DNA from: Phycisphaerae bacterium
Lineage (GTDB): Bacteria > Planctomycetota > Phycisphaerae > Phycisphaerales > SM1A02
Direction of reading: 5' to 3'
Length of the DNA: 64,000 nt
NCBI GenBank assembly: GCA_002716385.1
Contig: PBAX01000014.1
Location: forward strand, 62,001 to 126,000
Positions 47,163 through 55,352 of the stretch are shown here, one piece after another. The notes beneath the pieces were generated by a model. It saw nothing but the letters and a program-made list of their open reading frames with translations. It ran no database searches and had not been told where the DNA came from. The number at the start of each line of letters is the position of its first letter. Position 1 is the stretch's first letter. A program made the translations under genes and the position numbers.

Positions 47163-47742
47163 CCATACCAGACAGATCCTGTACGTCTGTGTGCTGCTGG
47201 CCGTGCCTCTGGCGGCTTGGTACTTCGTGTTCGTGCCTCGGAACGATGACATCGACAGGACAACTCGCGCTATTGCGGAGCGGGAGGAACAGCTGCAGTT
47301 GATAGCGACCGCCATCAGCGAGATGGGCGATGTTCGACAGGCGGTTCTGGATGGAGAAGCCGCGATTGAACGAGTCGAGGCCAAGTTGCCTTCGCGACAG
47401 GATGTCGAAAGCATTCTCGAGCAGGTGTGGCAGGTGGCTCGACGCAATGACCTGACCGTCAAGTCCGTCAAGACGATGCCGGCCGTGACATCCACCGTCT
47501 ATCGCGAGCTGCCGCTCCGTGTCGATCTCGAAGGACCATTCAAGGGGTACTACCGCTTTCTGCTTGAGCTTGAGAACCTCCCTCGAATAACCCGGATATT
47601 CAACATGCATCTCAAAAGGCCCGGGGCATCACGGATGAAGGATGATCGTGCGCCGGGTGACATCCATGCGGATTTCGAATTGAGCATCTACTTCTCGGAC
47701 GAGACCGACTCTCTGGCCTGGAATCAGGAGATGACGCGATGA
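47152..47742 (+). CDS. pilO: Type IV pilus assembly protein PilO-like
   Basis: 196 residues: short N-terminus, one transmembrane helix (ILYVCVLLAVPLAAWYFVFVP), an arch-like coiled coil (residues 40-90), then a ferredoxin-like domain (SILEQVWQVARRNDLTVKSVKTMP; GPFKGYYRFLLELENLPRITRIFNM). This is the PilO/GspM plan of a PilN partner. ATG 47152 (or 47155) is near GGGAG. Overlaps pilN by 11 bases and the next gene by ATGA. Confidence 0.85.
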   Translation: MMNSHTRQILYVCVLLAVPLAAWYFVFVPRNDDIDRTTRAIAEREEQLQLIATAISEMGDVRQAVLDGEAAIERVEAKLPSRQDVESILEQVWQVARRNDLTVKSVKTMPAVTSTVYRELPLRVDLEGPFKGYYRFLLELENLPRITRIFNMHLKRPGASRMKDDRAPGDIHADFELSIYFSDETDSLAWNQEMTR

Positions 47743-48443
47743 CAGAAAATTGGGAATCAGATGGATTCGAACAGACACCCATGCTCGAACCCGAATTCGA
47801 TGAAATCGACGAATTCGAGGAGCTACCTTCGTTCGCCAGAAGGAATCGACGGAGACCAGCCATCCTGATGGCGACGGTCTTCGCCGGGGGACTGGCAGCC
47901 ATCGTGATCATGCGTTCACTCACTGGTGGCATCGGGCAGGTGATGGCGAACACCGGCATCGAGAGCACGGTCAACGGATTTCTCGACTTCATGCGAGATG
48001 GAAAATCCACCAAGCCGGCCAGGAAGCAGGCAATCAGTCCGAGCCCCTTCGATGATCTTGTCACGGATCACTATGCATCCCTTCAGGTGCCGGCGGAATC
48101 TTTGCGAAGCAACCCTTTCATCATTCCATGGACCGTAAGCAACGAGACACACACAGTATTGAACAGATCCCAGATCTCCCCCCGCCAAAGACGGGCTATC
48201 CGTCTTCAAGAACTCGAGGCGGCAACAGATCTTCTCGAATTGCAACTTGTCATGACCGGCAGCAATCCGATCGCGACCATAAACGAACAGGCTGTACGTG
48301 TTGGTGATGTGATCCGTGTCGATGACCGGGATATGACTTGCATACTGCGTTCGGTATCCAGCCATTCCGTTCAGGTCGAGATTCTAGATGACATGCTCGG
48401 ACTGGAGACCGTCGTCACAATCCCTCTGAGGCGCCATGAATAG
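47739..48443 (+). CDS. Putative PilP/GspC-like pilus alignment protein
   Basis: 234 residues. Acidic N-terminus, one transmembrane helix (RRPAILMATVFAGGLAAIVIM), a disordered linker, then a small beta domain with LQLVMTGSNPIATINEQAVRVGDVI and VSSHSVQVEIL. The L.G..P.A.INxxxVxVGD pattern is that of PilP/GspC-type domains that contact the secretin. PilP is usually a lipoprotein without a transmembrane helix, so this is a PilP substitute or GspC relative. Position between pilO and pilB supports the role. Start ATG in ATGA overlap; 8-base overlap with pilB. Confidence 0.65.
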   Translation: MTENWESDGFEQTPMLEPEFDEIDEFEELPSFARRNRRRPAILMATVFAGGLAAIVIMRSLTGGIGQVMANTGIESTVNGFLDFMRDGKSTKPARKQAISPSPFDDLVTDHYASLQVPAESLRSNPFIIPWTVSNETHTVLNRSQISPRQRRAIRLQELEAATDLLELQLVMTGSNPIATINEQAVRVGDVIRVDDRDMTCILRSVSSHSVQVEILDDMLGLETVVTIPLRRHE

Positions 48444-50472
48444 AACCAAAAAGACAAATTTGAGCACTCGTGAATACGATCTTGACGGCCTCATGCAGGA
48501 ACTGGGCGTCGACGCGCCGCGGCCATCCGATCTGCACAATAACAACGATCCACCATCGACCGTCTTGCCGGAACTCGTCGACATAACGCCCGATGACTCG
48601 GACAGTACATCCACCCCAACGATGTTCAGACGTCATGCGCCCGCGCCCGCCCCACCGGATCTTTCCGGCAATGGTCTTGGACAGACGGTTGCCGGAGGCA
48701 TGAATCCACTGGAAACGGACGGGGATCGAATCCGACCACTGGATGCCGTACATGAGTTCTGGCGTCCGGAGGAGGATGCCAAATCCGAATCTTCCGGTGA
48801 CATTTGCCAGCAACTGCTTGATCGCAAGGCGGTCCCTGCAGATGTTCTGGAGACCGCCAAACGCGTGAAGCTCCAGTCGCCTGGTCGGAATCTGCCTGAG
48901 ATTCTGATGGAGATGGGTGTGTCCCAGGATGAGGTCCAGCAGGTCGTCGCGATCGATGCGGGGCTGCCCTTCGAGCAGATGAAGCCTTCGCTCGTTGACC
49001 GGGAACTGATGGACAGGATCGGATGTGAATTCTGCGAGACCAATAGCTGCATACCTCTCCGACTTGAAGGGAATCGTGCCGTTGTCGGAACCGTCAGACC
49101 CGATGATGTCTTCGTACTGGATCAGATGAAGGGCATGCTCGGGGTGGCTGCGGTCAAGCACGCGTTGGTGACACCCGCGAACGTGCAGATGGTTGTGGAT
49201 GCGATCCGATCGGATTCCCATGAGGACTACGACGTCGAGGCCATTCTGGCCGATGTCGAGGAAGATGAAGTCCAGGTCATAGAGCAACCGAACGAGGAGG
49301 AGGAGGATGCCCAGTCATCGCCAGTCGTTCGGTACGTCAATCACCTGATCCAGACCGCTGTCAAGGAAGGTGCTTCCGACATCCACATCGAGCCCTCGGA
49401 GAAGGCGCTCAAGATCCGACTGCGAATCGACGGTGTGCTCTACGAGATGATGAATCCGCCCCGGAAGATGTTCGCATCGATCACTTCACGACTGAAGATC
49501 ATGGCACACCTCGACATCGCCGAAAGACGTCTTCCTCAGGATGGACGAATCCGGGTGACCGTCATGGGGCGACAGCTCGATCTCCGACTCTCGACAATCC
49601 CTACCCCACACGGGGAGAAGACCGTCATGCGTGTGCTGGACAATCGATCCATCAAGGTAAAGCTGAATGAACTTGGATTCGCCGAGGACACGCTTGATGC
49701 CTGGCGCAGACAGATCGAACGGCCACATGGCGTAGTTCTCGTGACTGGTCCCACCGGCTCAGGTAAGACGACCACGCTCTACGCGTCATTGCAGCAGATG
49801 GACAACTCCCGCTTGAATGTCTCGACGGTAGAGGATCCTGTCGAATATCAACTCAATGGAATCACCCAGATCCAGACGCATGAACGCATCGGACTGACAT
49901 TCGCGGCTTCCCTGCGATCACTGCTTCGTCAGGACCCGGACATCGTGATGGTCGGCGAGATCCGAGACCATGAGACAGCGACCATCGCCATCCAGGCGGC
50001 GTTGACCGGGCATCTGGTTCTCTCGACATTGCATACCAATGATGCACCTTCCTCCATCACACGACTGATAAACATCGGTATCGAACCATTTCTCGTATCC
50101 GGTGCGGTCAACGGGGTTCTGGCACAGCGACTCGTACGCAAGATCTGTCCTGAATGCCGACGTGAGATCGACATCAGTCAGGAGGCTCGAGCGGTTCTCG
50201 CCAAGCACGATCTCGAGTGCGAACAACTCTGGGAAGGTGGCGGTTGTCCAAACTGCCGCGCCTCTGGATATTCAGGGCGACTGGGGATCTATGAAATGCT
50301 CGAGATCGGCGATGTCCTGCGGGATCGGATAGCCGGGAGTCCCACCGTCACCGAATTCAGGAATCTCTGCTGCGAACAGGGCATGCGAACCCTACGGCAG
50401 GATGCCCTGAGCAAGATGACCGATGGCCAGACGACACTTCAGGAGGTTCTTCGAGTCACCGACGGGAATTGA
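48436..50472 (+). CDS. pilB: Type IV pilus assembly ATPase (PilB/GspE)
   Basis: 678-residue hexameric ATPase that drives pilin polymerisation. N-terminal disordered part, an N1 MshEN-type domain (VLETAKRVKLQSPGRNLPEILMEMGV), then the catalytic core: Walker A GPTGSGKT (438-445), Asp box VEDPVEYQL, Walker B LRQDPDIVMVGEIRD, His box GHLVLSTLHTND. A tetra-Cys zinc motif follows (CPEC and CPNC, typical of PilB/GspE, absent from PilT). This is a bona fide extension ATPase. No PilC, PilQ, PilT or pilin gene is in the window. GAGG lies 5 bases before the ATG. It is the last of the operon. Confidence 0.94.
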   Translation: MNRTKKTNLSTREYDLDGLMQELGVDAPRPSDLHNNNDPPSTVLPELVDITPDDSDSTSTPTMFRRHAPAPAPPDLSGNGLGQTVAGGMNPLETDGDRIRPLDAVHEFWRPEEDAKSESSGDICQQLLDRKAVPADVLETAKRVKLQSPGRNLPEILMEMGVSQDEVQQVVAIDAGLPFEQMKPSLVDRELMDRIGCEFCETNSCIPLRLEGNRAVVGTVRPDDVFVLDQMKGMLGVAAVKHALVTPANVQMVVDAIRSDSHEDYDVEAILADVEEDEVQVIEQPNEEEEDAQSSPVVRYVNHLIQTAVKEGASDIHIEPSEKALKIRLRIDGVLYEMMNPPRKMFASITSRLKIMAHLDIAERRLPQDGRIRVTVMGRQLDLRLSTIPTPHGEKTVMRVLDNRSIKVKLNELGFAEDTLDAWRRQIERPHGVVLVTGPTGSGKTTTLYASLQQMDNSRLNVSTVEDPVEYQLNGITQIQTHERIGLTFAASLRSLLRQDPDIVMVGEIRDHETATIAIQAALTGHLVLSTLHTNDAPSSITRLINIGIEPFLVSGAVNGVLAQRLVRKICPECRREIDISQEARAVLAKHDLECEQLWEGGGCPNCRASGYSGRLGIYEMLEIGDVLRDRIAGSPTVTEFRNLCCEQGMRTLRQDALSKMTDGQTTLQEVLRVTDGN

Positions 50473-51024
50473 TCATTTGCCCATCGCGATGAATATGAAG
50501 CCACCGGACACAACCGACCAGACGACGATGCCACAGAACATCTTGGCCGTGGTGCCCAGAATGCGACCCAGCGAGGCGCCCATGGCCGGCTTGATTGAAT
50601 CACCAACCTGCTTGGCCTTTTCACCTGTCGTCTCTCCGATGACCGCACCGATGAAGGTACCGATGATCGAGCCCAGGAGTGTTCCGACGATTGGAATCGG
50701 AATCAGGAAGGATCCGCCAATGGCGCCTCCGATTCCACCGATGAATGCGCCGATCATCCCCCGCTTGGTTCCTCCACCGGCCTTGGTACCCGCAGCTCCG
50801 GCCAGTCCTTCGACGATCTCTCCGATGATGGCGAGCACCAGACCTATGCCAAGTGCCCACCAACCCCATGAGAAGGGATGATCGCCTCCGATCACATGTT
50901 CCATGAGCAGCTGTGCGCCAAGGCCCAGCACCAACATGACCCACGTACCGGGCAATTGCATGATGACCAGGAACAGGCAACCCAGTCCCAGAAGAATGAA
51001 CAGTATGGTGATCAACCAGATCAT
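50473..51024 (-). CDS. DUF456 membrane protein
   Basis: 183-residue integral membrane protein with about four or five helices and many Gly-x3-Gly zippers (GAAGTKAGGGTKRGMIGAFIGGIGGAIGG). The order, with WALGIGLVLAIIGEIVEGLAG and the GSIIGTFIGAVIG repeat, matches DUF456. The biochemical role is not known. The ATG at 51024 overlaps the nitroreductase stop by 4 bases, so both are made together. It abuts the pilB stop head-to-head. Confidence 0.82.
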   Translation of the reverse strand: MIWLITILFILLGLGCLFLVIMQLPGTWVMLVLGLGAQLLMEHVIGGDHPFSWGWWALGIGLVLAIIGEIVEGLAGAAGTKAGGGTKRGMIGAFIGGIGGAIGGSFLIPIPIVGTLLGSIIGTFIGAVIGETTGEKAKQVGDSIKPAMGASLGRILGTTAKMFCGIVVWSVVSGGFIFIAMGK

Positions 51025-51698
51025 TTCAGATCTCCTCGATTCAGGACGAAGATATCCTCCATCCGCTTGCGTTCGATGTCGGGCACGCTGGCATCCTGAG
51101 CAGGCCAACCGATCGGTATGAGCATATATGGTCTTTCGTAGTCGGGACGCTCAAGTATTCTGGCCAGGAATTTCATCGGGCTTGGTGTATGGGTCAGCGT
51201 CGCCAGACCGGCCTGCTGTGCAGCCGCCAGCAGCATGCCGACGGCTATTCCGACAGACTCGTTGACGTAGTACACCTGATCAGAAGGCATCCCTTCACGG
51301 TCGTCCTTCATCATCTTGAACACCACGATCAGCCATGGAGCATCTTCCAGAAAAGGCTTGTGCTCATCCGTTCCGATCGCCTTCAGATCCCGCAGCCAAT
51401 CAGCACCGGCTCGGGACTGGTAGAAGAGACGCTCCTCCTCTTCGGCCCCTTCGCGGATCTGCCGCTTTAAATCCGGATCATCAATGGCAACGAATCGCCA
51501 CGGCTGCTTGTTGGCCCCGCTCGGCGCAGTACCCGCTGTCGCAACAATGGATTCGATCAAGGATCGATCGACGGGATCCCTGGAGAAGGTCCGTATTGAA
51601 CGTCTTCGAGCCATGCTTTCTCGAAAGGTTTCCGCAGCTTCCAATGGATCGTCAGGCTTCCAATGGTCATAGGGAACATGATTCGAGAATGATGGCAT
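51021..51698 (-). CDS. Nitroreductase-family flavoprotein (iodotyrosine deiodinase-like)
   Basis: 225-residue FMN-dependent reductase. RRSIRTFS (FMN phosphate contact), TAGTAPSGANKQPWRFVAI and TLTHTPSPMKFLARILERPDYERPYMLIPIGWPA are characteristic; this last stretch is closest to the deiodinase-like subgroup. Natural substrate unknown. The ATG at 51698 lies 7 bases after TATCCT without a Shine-Dalgarno, so the mRNA is probably leaderless. Coupled to the DUF456 gene by ATGA. Confidence 0.87.
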   Translation of the reverse strand: MPSFSNHVPYDHWKPDDPLEAAETFRESMARRRSIRTFSRDPVDRSLIESIVATAGTAPSGANKQPWRFVAIDDPDLKRQIREGAEEEERLFYQSRAGADWLRDLKAIGTDEHKPFLEDAPWLIVVFKMMKDDREGMPSDQVYYVNESVGIAVGMLLAAAQQAGLATLTHTPSPMKFLARILERPDYERPYMLIPIGWPAQDASVPDIERKRMEDIFVLNRGDLK

Positions 51699-51705
51699 CG
51701 GACTC

Positions 51706-51711
51706 AGGATA
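51706..51711 (-). promoter_or_regulatory. -10-like TATCCT for a leaderless mRNA
   Basis: Minus-strand TATCCT ends 7 bases before the ATG at 51698. Confidence 0.45.
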
Positions 51712-51768
51712 CGTCGTAATCAACTGTTATGCTTTTTAAGCCATGCCCCCACGCAACAGGAGGCCATC

Positions 51769-53694
51769 ATGACACCTCGATTACTCCTTGCAGCCCTGGT
51801 CGTCCTGCTGTCCATATGGGCGTCGATGCACGCCGCGGCCGATTCAACCGCGGATGGCTATCGGGAGATATTCCTTGAACTTGATGACGGGATCGGGGAA
51901 TCGATCCAGCTTCACGGAGAGATTCTGGAGAACTCGATTCGACCCCCCGCTTGTCTGGAGACGGCATTTCAGCAGGCCTCCCGGGCACTAAGAAAACTCG
52001 ACAAGACGCTGCAGTCGGAACACTGTGATTGGGAAATCGACGTATCCGCAGGACTGAATGTCGACATGTCGCATCTTTCCATGGTCAGAACATTCGCTCG
52101 GATCATCGTTGGTGATGCCAGAAGAGCGATGGCCCAAGGTGATTCCGAACGAGTCGCTGAACGGATCGCCAACATGCTTCGCCTTGTGAGCCACACCGGG
52201 CCGGACTGTCTTCTGAGCTCACTGATCCGGACCGCGATCCTCAACGTCACGGCCGAGCTGATCCAGGAAGCTGATGCACGCTCGTTGATATCCGCATCTG
52301 AAGCACGCGGGATCCTGAAAGCCGCCAGCACGCTCGATGCCGAGGATCCGACACGTTTCCATGAGGCGCTGGAATCGGAGAAGGCGCTCTCCAAATCACT
52401 CATCGTCGACATGTTCAGATTCGCCTCCGAGGATGGTGCGGAGATGGATGATGAGAAAAAACAAGAGATTCGCTCGCTCATAGAGATGACCGGGATGGGC
52501 GACAATCCCGATCTTTGGATGGATGGGATCACGGATCGGATGTACGCCGACATGGATCGATACTGGGCTGATGTCTTCCAAGTCTGGGAGAATCGAAGAA
52601 ATCCGTCGTTCATTCAGGCATGCGACAGTCTCGATCAAATGGTCGCCGAAGCTCGCTATGGGCCATACATGAGGCTCATGGGCGCGGCGCTGGGCAATGC
52701 GCTCAAACGAACAGTCGAACAGAATGATTCGTTCGGATCAGATCTCGATCTGCTGAAATCCATCGAATCCGGAAATCGTGTGGAGAATCGGGCTCTCAAT
52801 GCGGCTCTCCTCTACACACAGATCGTGAACATCATCCAGAACGAACCCGACTGGAGATCAAAGCCTGTCGTCTGCACTGAGATCGTGCGTCTTCTTCAGG
52901 AGGCGGCTCGCTGCGATGTCTTCAGGTTTCCCAATCCGGAAGATCTCTCGATCACTCTGGAAAAACCAGTGCTTCTCTGGACCGCTCCAGTCGTTCCATG
53001 GTGGCTGCCGGCGATCGACGACGTTGTTGGATGGCTGATTGAGAACAGTGATGACGGCGATTCGATTGCCTCGCTCGAAGCAGCCGTGCTGATCATAAGT
53101 GACCTGTGCGAGGATCTGAACATCGCATCCTCCGTGGTGGCCGCCGCCAGAACGAGCCAGGTTCTCGATGTGATCGAAGGTCGACAAAGCGATGAATTGC
53201 CAACTGAAGATGCGAGACGTCTTCTGACCGTCCTGAGGGAGATTCCGACCAGTGATCCCTTCGGTATTCGCCTGTCTTGTGATCAGACGAGGCTGCGACT
53301 GTCGATGCATATTGAAAACCTGATTGAGCGAGACATTCTGTCGAATCAGACTCTCCCTGCGGAGCCTGACGCGTTGATGTACGCCTCTGCCTGGATCAGA
53401 AACCTGCCCGGATACGACTTGACGGGGATTGGCTTCGATCTTGATTGCCAATGGCCCGATGGCGAATCCTCGAAGGCCTGTTCTCCACTGCTCCAATCAT
53501 CGATCGATTCAGCTGCACATGACGGTGTTCAGATAATGGAGGCATGGGAGCTTGAACTGGCCATTCCGCTTGAGCCGTCGGTGAGCATCTGCGAAATCGA
53601 TCTCGAGAATCTGATCGATGACACACGTTCACGACTTCTCCAGATTCGAAGATCGCTCAGAAACGTGCTCGCGAAGACGACTTCTAACGAATGA
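51769..53694 (+). CDS. Large secreted protein of unknown function
   Basis: 641 residues. Signal peptide (MTPRLLLAALVVLLSIWASMHAAA), then an almost entirely helical, charge-alternating protein without Cys-rich or repeat motifs. I recognise no domain. It contains many Asp/Glu-rich helices (MDDEKKQEIRSLIEMTGMGDNPDLWMDGITDRMYADMDRYW). Coding composition and an AGGAGG Shine-Dalgarno 6 bases before the ATG support the gene. Its final 11 bases overlap the end of the convergent lepB gene. Probable periplasmic role. Confidence 0.75.
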   Translation: MTPRLLLAALVVLLSIWASMHAAADSTADGYREIFLELDDGIGESIQLHGEILENSIRPPACLETAFQQASRALRKLDKTLQSEHCDWEIDVSAGLNVDMSHLSMVRTFARIIVGDARRAMAQGDSERVAERIANMLRLVSHTGPDCLLSSLIRTAILNVTAELIQEADARSLISASEARGILKAASTLDAEDPTRFHEALESEKALSKSLIVDMFRFASEDGAEMDDEKKQEIRSLIEMTGMGDNPDLWMDGITDRMYADMDRYWADVFQVWENRRNPSFIQACDSLDQMVAEARYGPYMRLMGAALGNALKRTVEQNDSFGSDLDLLKSIESGNRVENRALNAALLYTQIVNIIQNEPDWRSKPVVCTEIVRLLQEAARCDVFRFPNPEDLSITLEKPVLLWTAPVVPWWLPAIDDVVGWLIENSDDGDSIASLEAAVLIISDLCEDLNIASSVVAAARTSQVLDVIEGRQSDELPTEDARRLLTVLREIPTSDPFGIRLSCDQTRLRLSMHIENLIERDILSNQTLPAEPDALMYASAWIRNLPGYDLTGIGFDLDCQWPDGESSKACSPLLQSSIDSAAHDGVQIMEAWELELAIPLEPSVSICEIDLENLIDDTRSRLLQIRRSLRNVLAKTTSNE

Positions 53695-55273
53695 AGCGGA
53701 GACTGCCGAAGTCGGGAATGAGTCCCATTCCACCAGCCTTGGGCGAATGCGGCGCCGGGTAGTACACCATCCAGGCCTTGCCGATGAGGAGATCGCGTGG
53801 AACGATGAATGGAGAATCGTCAATCTGTGTCGCGACAAATGGATGCGGAGCACCCCAAAGACGTCCATCAAGGGACTTGCCGGAGTTGTCCCCGAGAACG
53901 AAGAACTGATCATCCTTGAGGGTGATGACCGTATCTGGATGTGTTCCCGCAGCTGGTTTGTTCAATCGAACTGCTTCCCGATGCTCCTCGGCGGGTTCGT
54001 TCCAGACACGACTCATCCGTTGCAGCATCGTGGGCCTGTAATACAGATCCCGATCCATTCGGATTCTCGGAATCGTCAATGGCGATCCTTCGAAGGACCA
54101 CCAAATACTCGGCTTGGGTGGAAGACGATGCGAGAGTGTCGCGGCCGGTACGCCCGAATCCTGCTGGGAAATCGGAGCCATCGTGCGCACCAGACGTTCA
54201 TAGGGCGTCCAGTCGTACTCCAATTCCGCGATATCAACCCCATTGATCTGAAGTGAAAGCCGTTGATCGGAATGGATGCACTCCAGACGGAGTGGATGTC
54301 CGGGCTTCATTCCACTGAATGGCTCGGAGACCTCGACAATCCGATTGGGTTCGTTGATAGGCCACATCGAGACCCCGGCGGTGGAACCATCCACATGGAA
54401 CCTGAAACGATGGGATCTGACCTCCATCAGCAGTTCCGCATCCAGGCTCGAATCATCCGGAACGAGCGTGGCTTCAATTCGGATATCACTGACGCTGTAC
54501 TGGGGCCGCAGTTCAGGCGACAGCATGTTGTATGCGGTCCAGTCATCAGGACCAGGCTGACTCCGGTCCCAGGTCAATGTCGAGGGGTCTTTCGTATCGC
54601 AGCGAAATCCACCATGCCCACTGGCGGTCCAGTCAGCGTCCGGTTCCCCTATCCACGGGGAACCTTTCCATGCTCTGCTCAGTTTGTCCGGAGCAATGGG
54701 TTCCGACTGCGTGTCATGGACCTGTTGCCAGACACTGTTCTGAACATGCCGCGGCTTTCTTGCCACATGAAAACGATCGTCTCCACGTTCCTGGATGAAG
54801 ACATCCCCATCAACCAGCCATATCGATTCACCAGGAAGACCGACCAGTCTCTTGATGTAGTTGGCGGAAGGGCCGTATGGAATCGTCGGATTCTTGAATA
54901 CAGCCACATCGAATCGATCAGGCATGAAGAACGGATACAGAGATTTGGCCACGACGATTCGATCGCCCATTCGGGTTCTCAGCCCATCCTGAGGCTCAAT
55001 TCGATGATCTCTGGATATCTGCCAGTCCCGCAATCGCGAGGTGTCCGGTCGCGTCTCTCCCAGTCCGACAGTGGTCGTCATGCCCGTCTGGCTCGATTCG
55101 ATCAACCAGTGCTGACCCAGCAATGTCGGCGCCATCGAACCGGTTGGAATGACGAAACTCTGGATGACGAACCCCTGGAAGATCAATGCGAAACTGAAGG
55201 CCACCAGCAACGATTGCACCAGCTCGATCACCTTGGCTGTCGTGGTTGCGGATGTCTTCTGCTGCTTGCTCAT
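53684..55273 (-). CDS. lepB: Signal peptidase I with a large insertion
   Basis: 529 residues; SPase I removes signal peptides from exported proteins. One transmembrane helix (LVQSLLVAFSFALIFQGFVI) precedes the catalytic Ser46 (PTGSMAPTL). The region DVAVFKNP then holds the general base Lys141 (YIKRLVGLPGES), and the C-terminal box FFVLGDNSGKSLDGRLWG completes the active site. Between box D (ends about 170) and box E (starts about 458) lie about 280 extra residues not present in E. coli LepB, with Trp-rich beta-sandwich-like strands (WTAYNMLSPELRPQYSVSDIRIEATLV; RLECIHSDQRLSLQINGVDI). It reads like a concanavalin/LamG-like sugar-binding fold. The ATG at 55273 has TACCAT 10 bases upstream. Confidence 0.9.
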   Translation of the reverse strand: MSKQQKTSATTTAKVIELVQSLLVAFSFALIFQGFVIQSFVIPTGSMAPTLLGQHWLIESSQTGMTTTVGLGETRPDTSRLRDWQISRDHRIEPQDGLRTRMGDRIVVAKSLYPFFMPDRFDVAVFKNPTIPYGPSANYIKRLVGLPGESIWLVDGDVFIQERGDDRFHVARKPRHVQNSVWQQVHDTQSEPIAPDKLSRAWKGSPWIGEPDADWTASGHGGFRCDTKDPSTLTWDRSQPGPDDWTAYNMLSPELRPQYSVSDIRIEATLVPDDSSLDAELLMEVRSHRFRFHVDGSTAGVSMWPINEPNRIVEVSEPFSGMKPGHPLRLECIHSDQRLSLQINGVDIAELEYDWTPYERLVRTMAPISQQDSGVPAATLSHRLPPKPSIWWSFEGSPLTIPRIRMDRDLYYRPTMLQRMSRVWNEPAEEHREAVRLNKPAAGTHPDTVITLKDDQFFVLGDNSGKSLDGRLWGAPHPFVATQIDDSPFIVPRDLLIGKAWMVYYPAPHSPKAGGMGLIPDFGSLRFIR

Positions 55274-55283
55274 GGAAAATCCA

Positions 55284-55289
55284 ATGGTA
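55284..55289 (-). promoter_or_regulatory. -10-like TACCAT for lepB
   Basis: Minus-strand TACCAT lies 10 bases before the ATG at 55273, the longest spacing of the set. Confidence 0.3.
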
Positions 55290-55352
55290 TCTCAGGCGAA
55301 TCGCCCGGATCATGATTGATCGGACATTCAAAGGATACCCGTGCAGGCCAAA

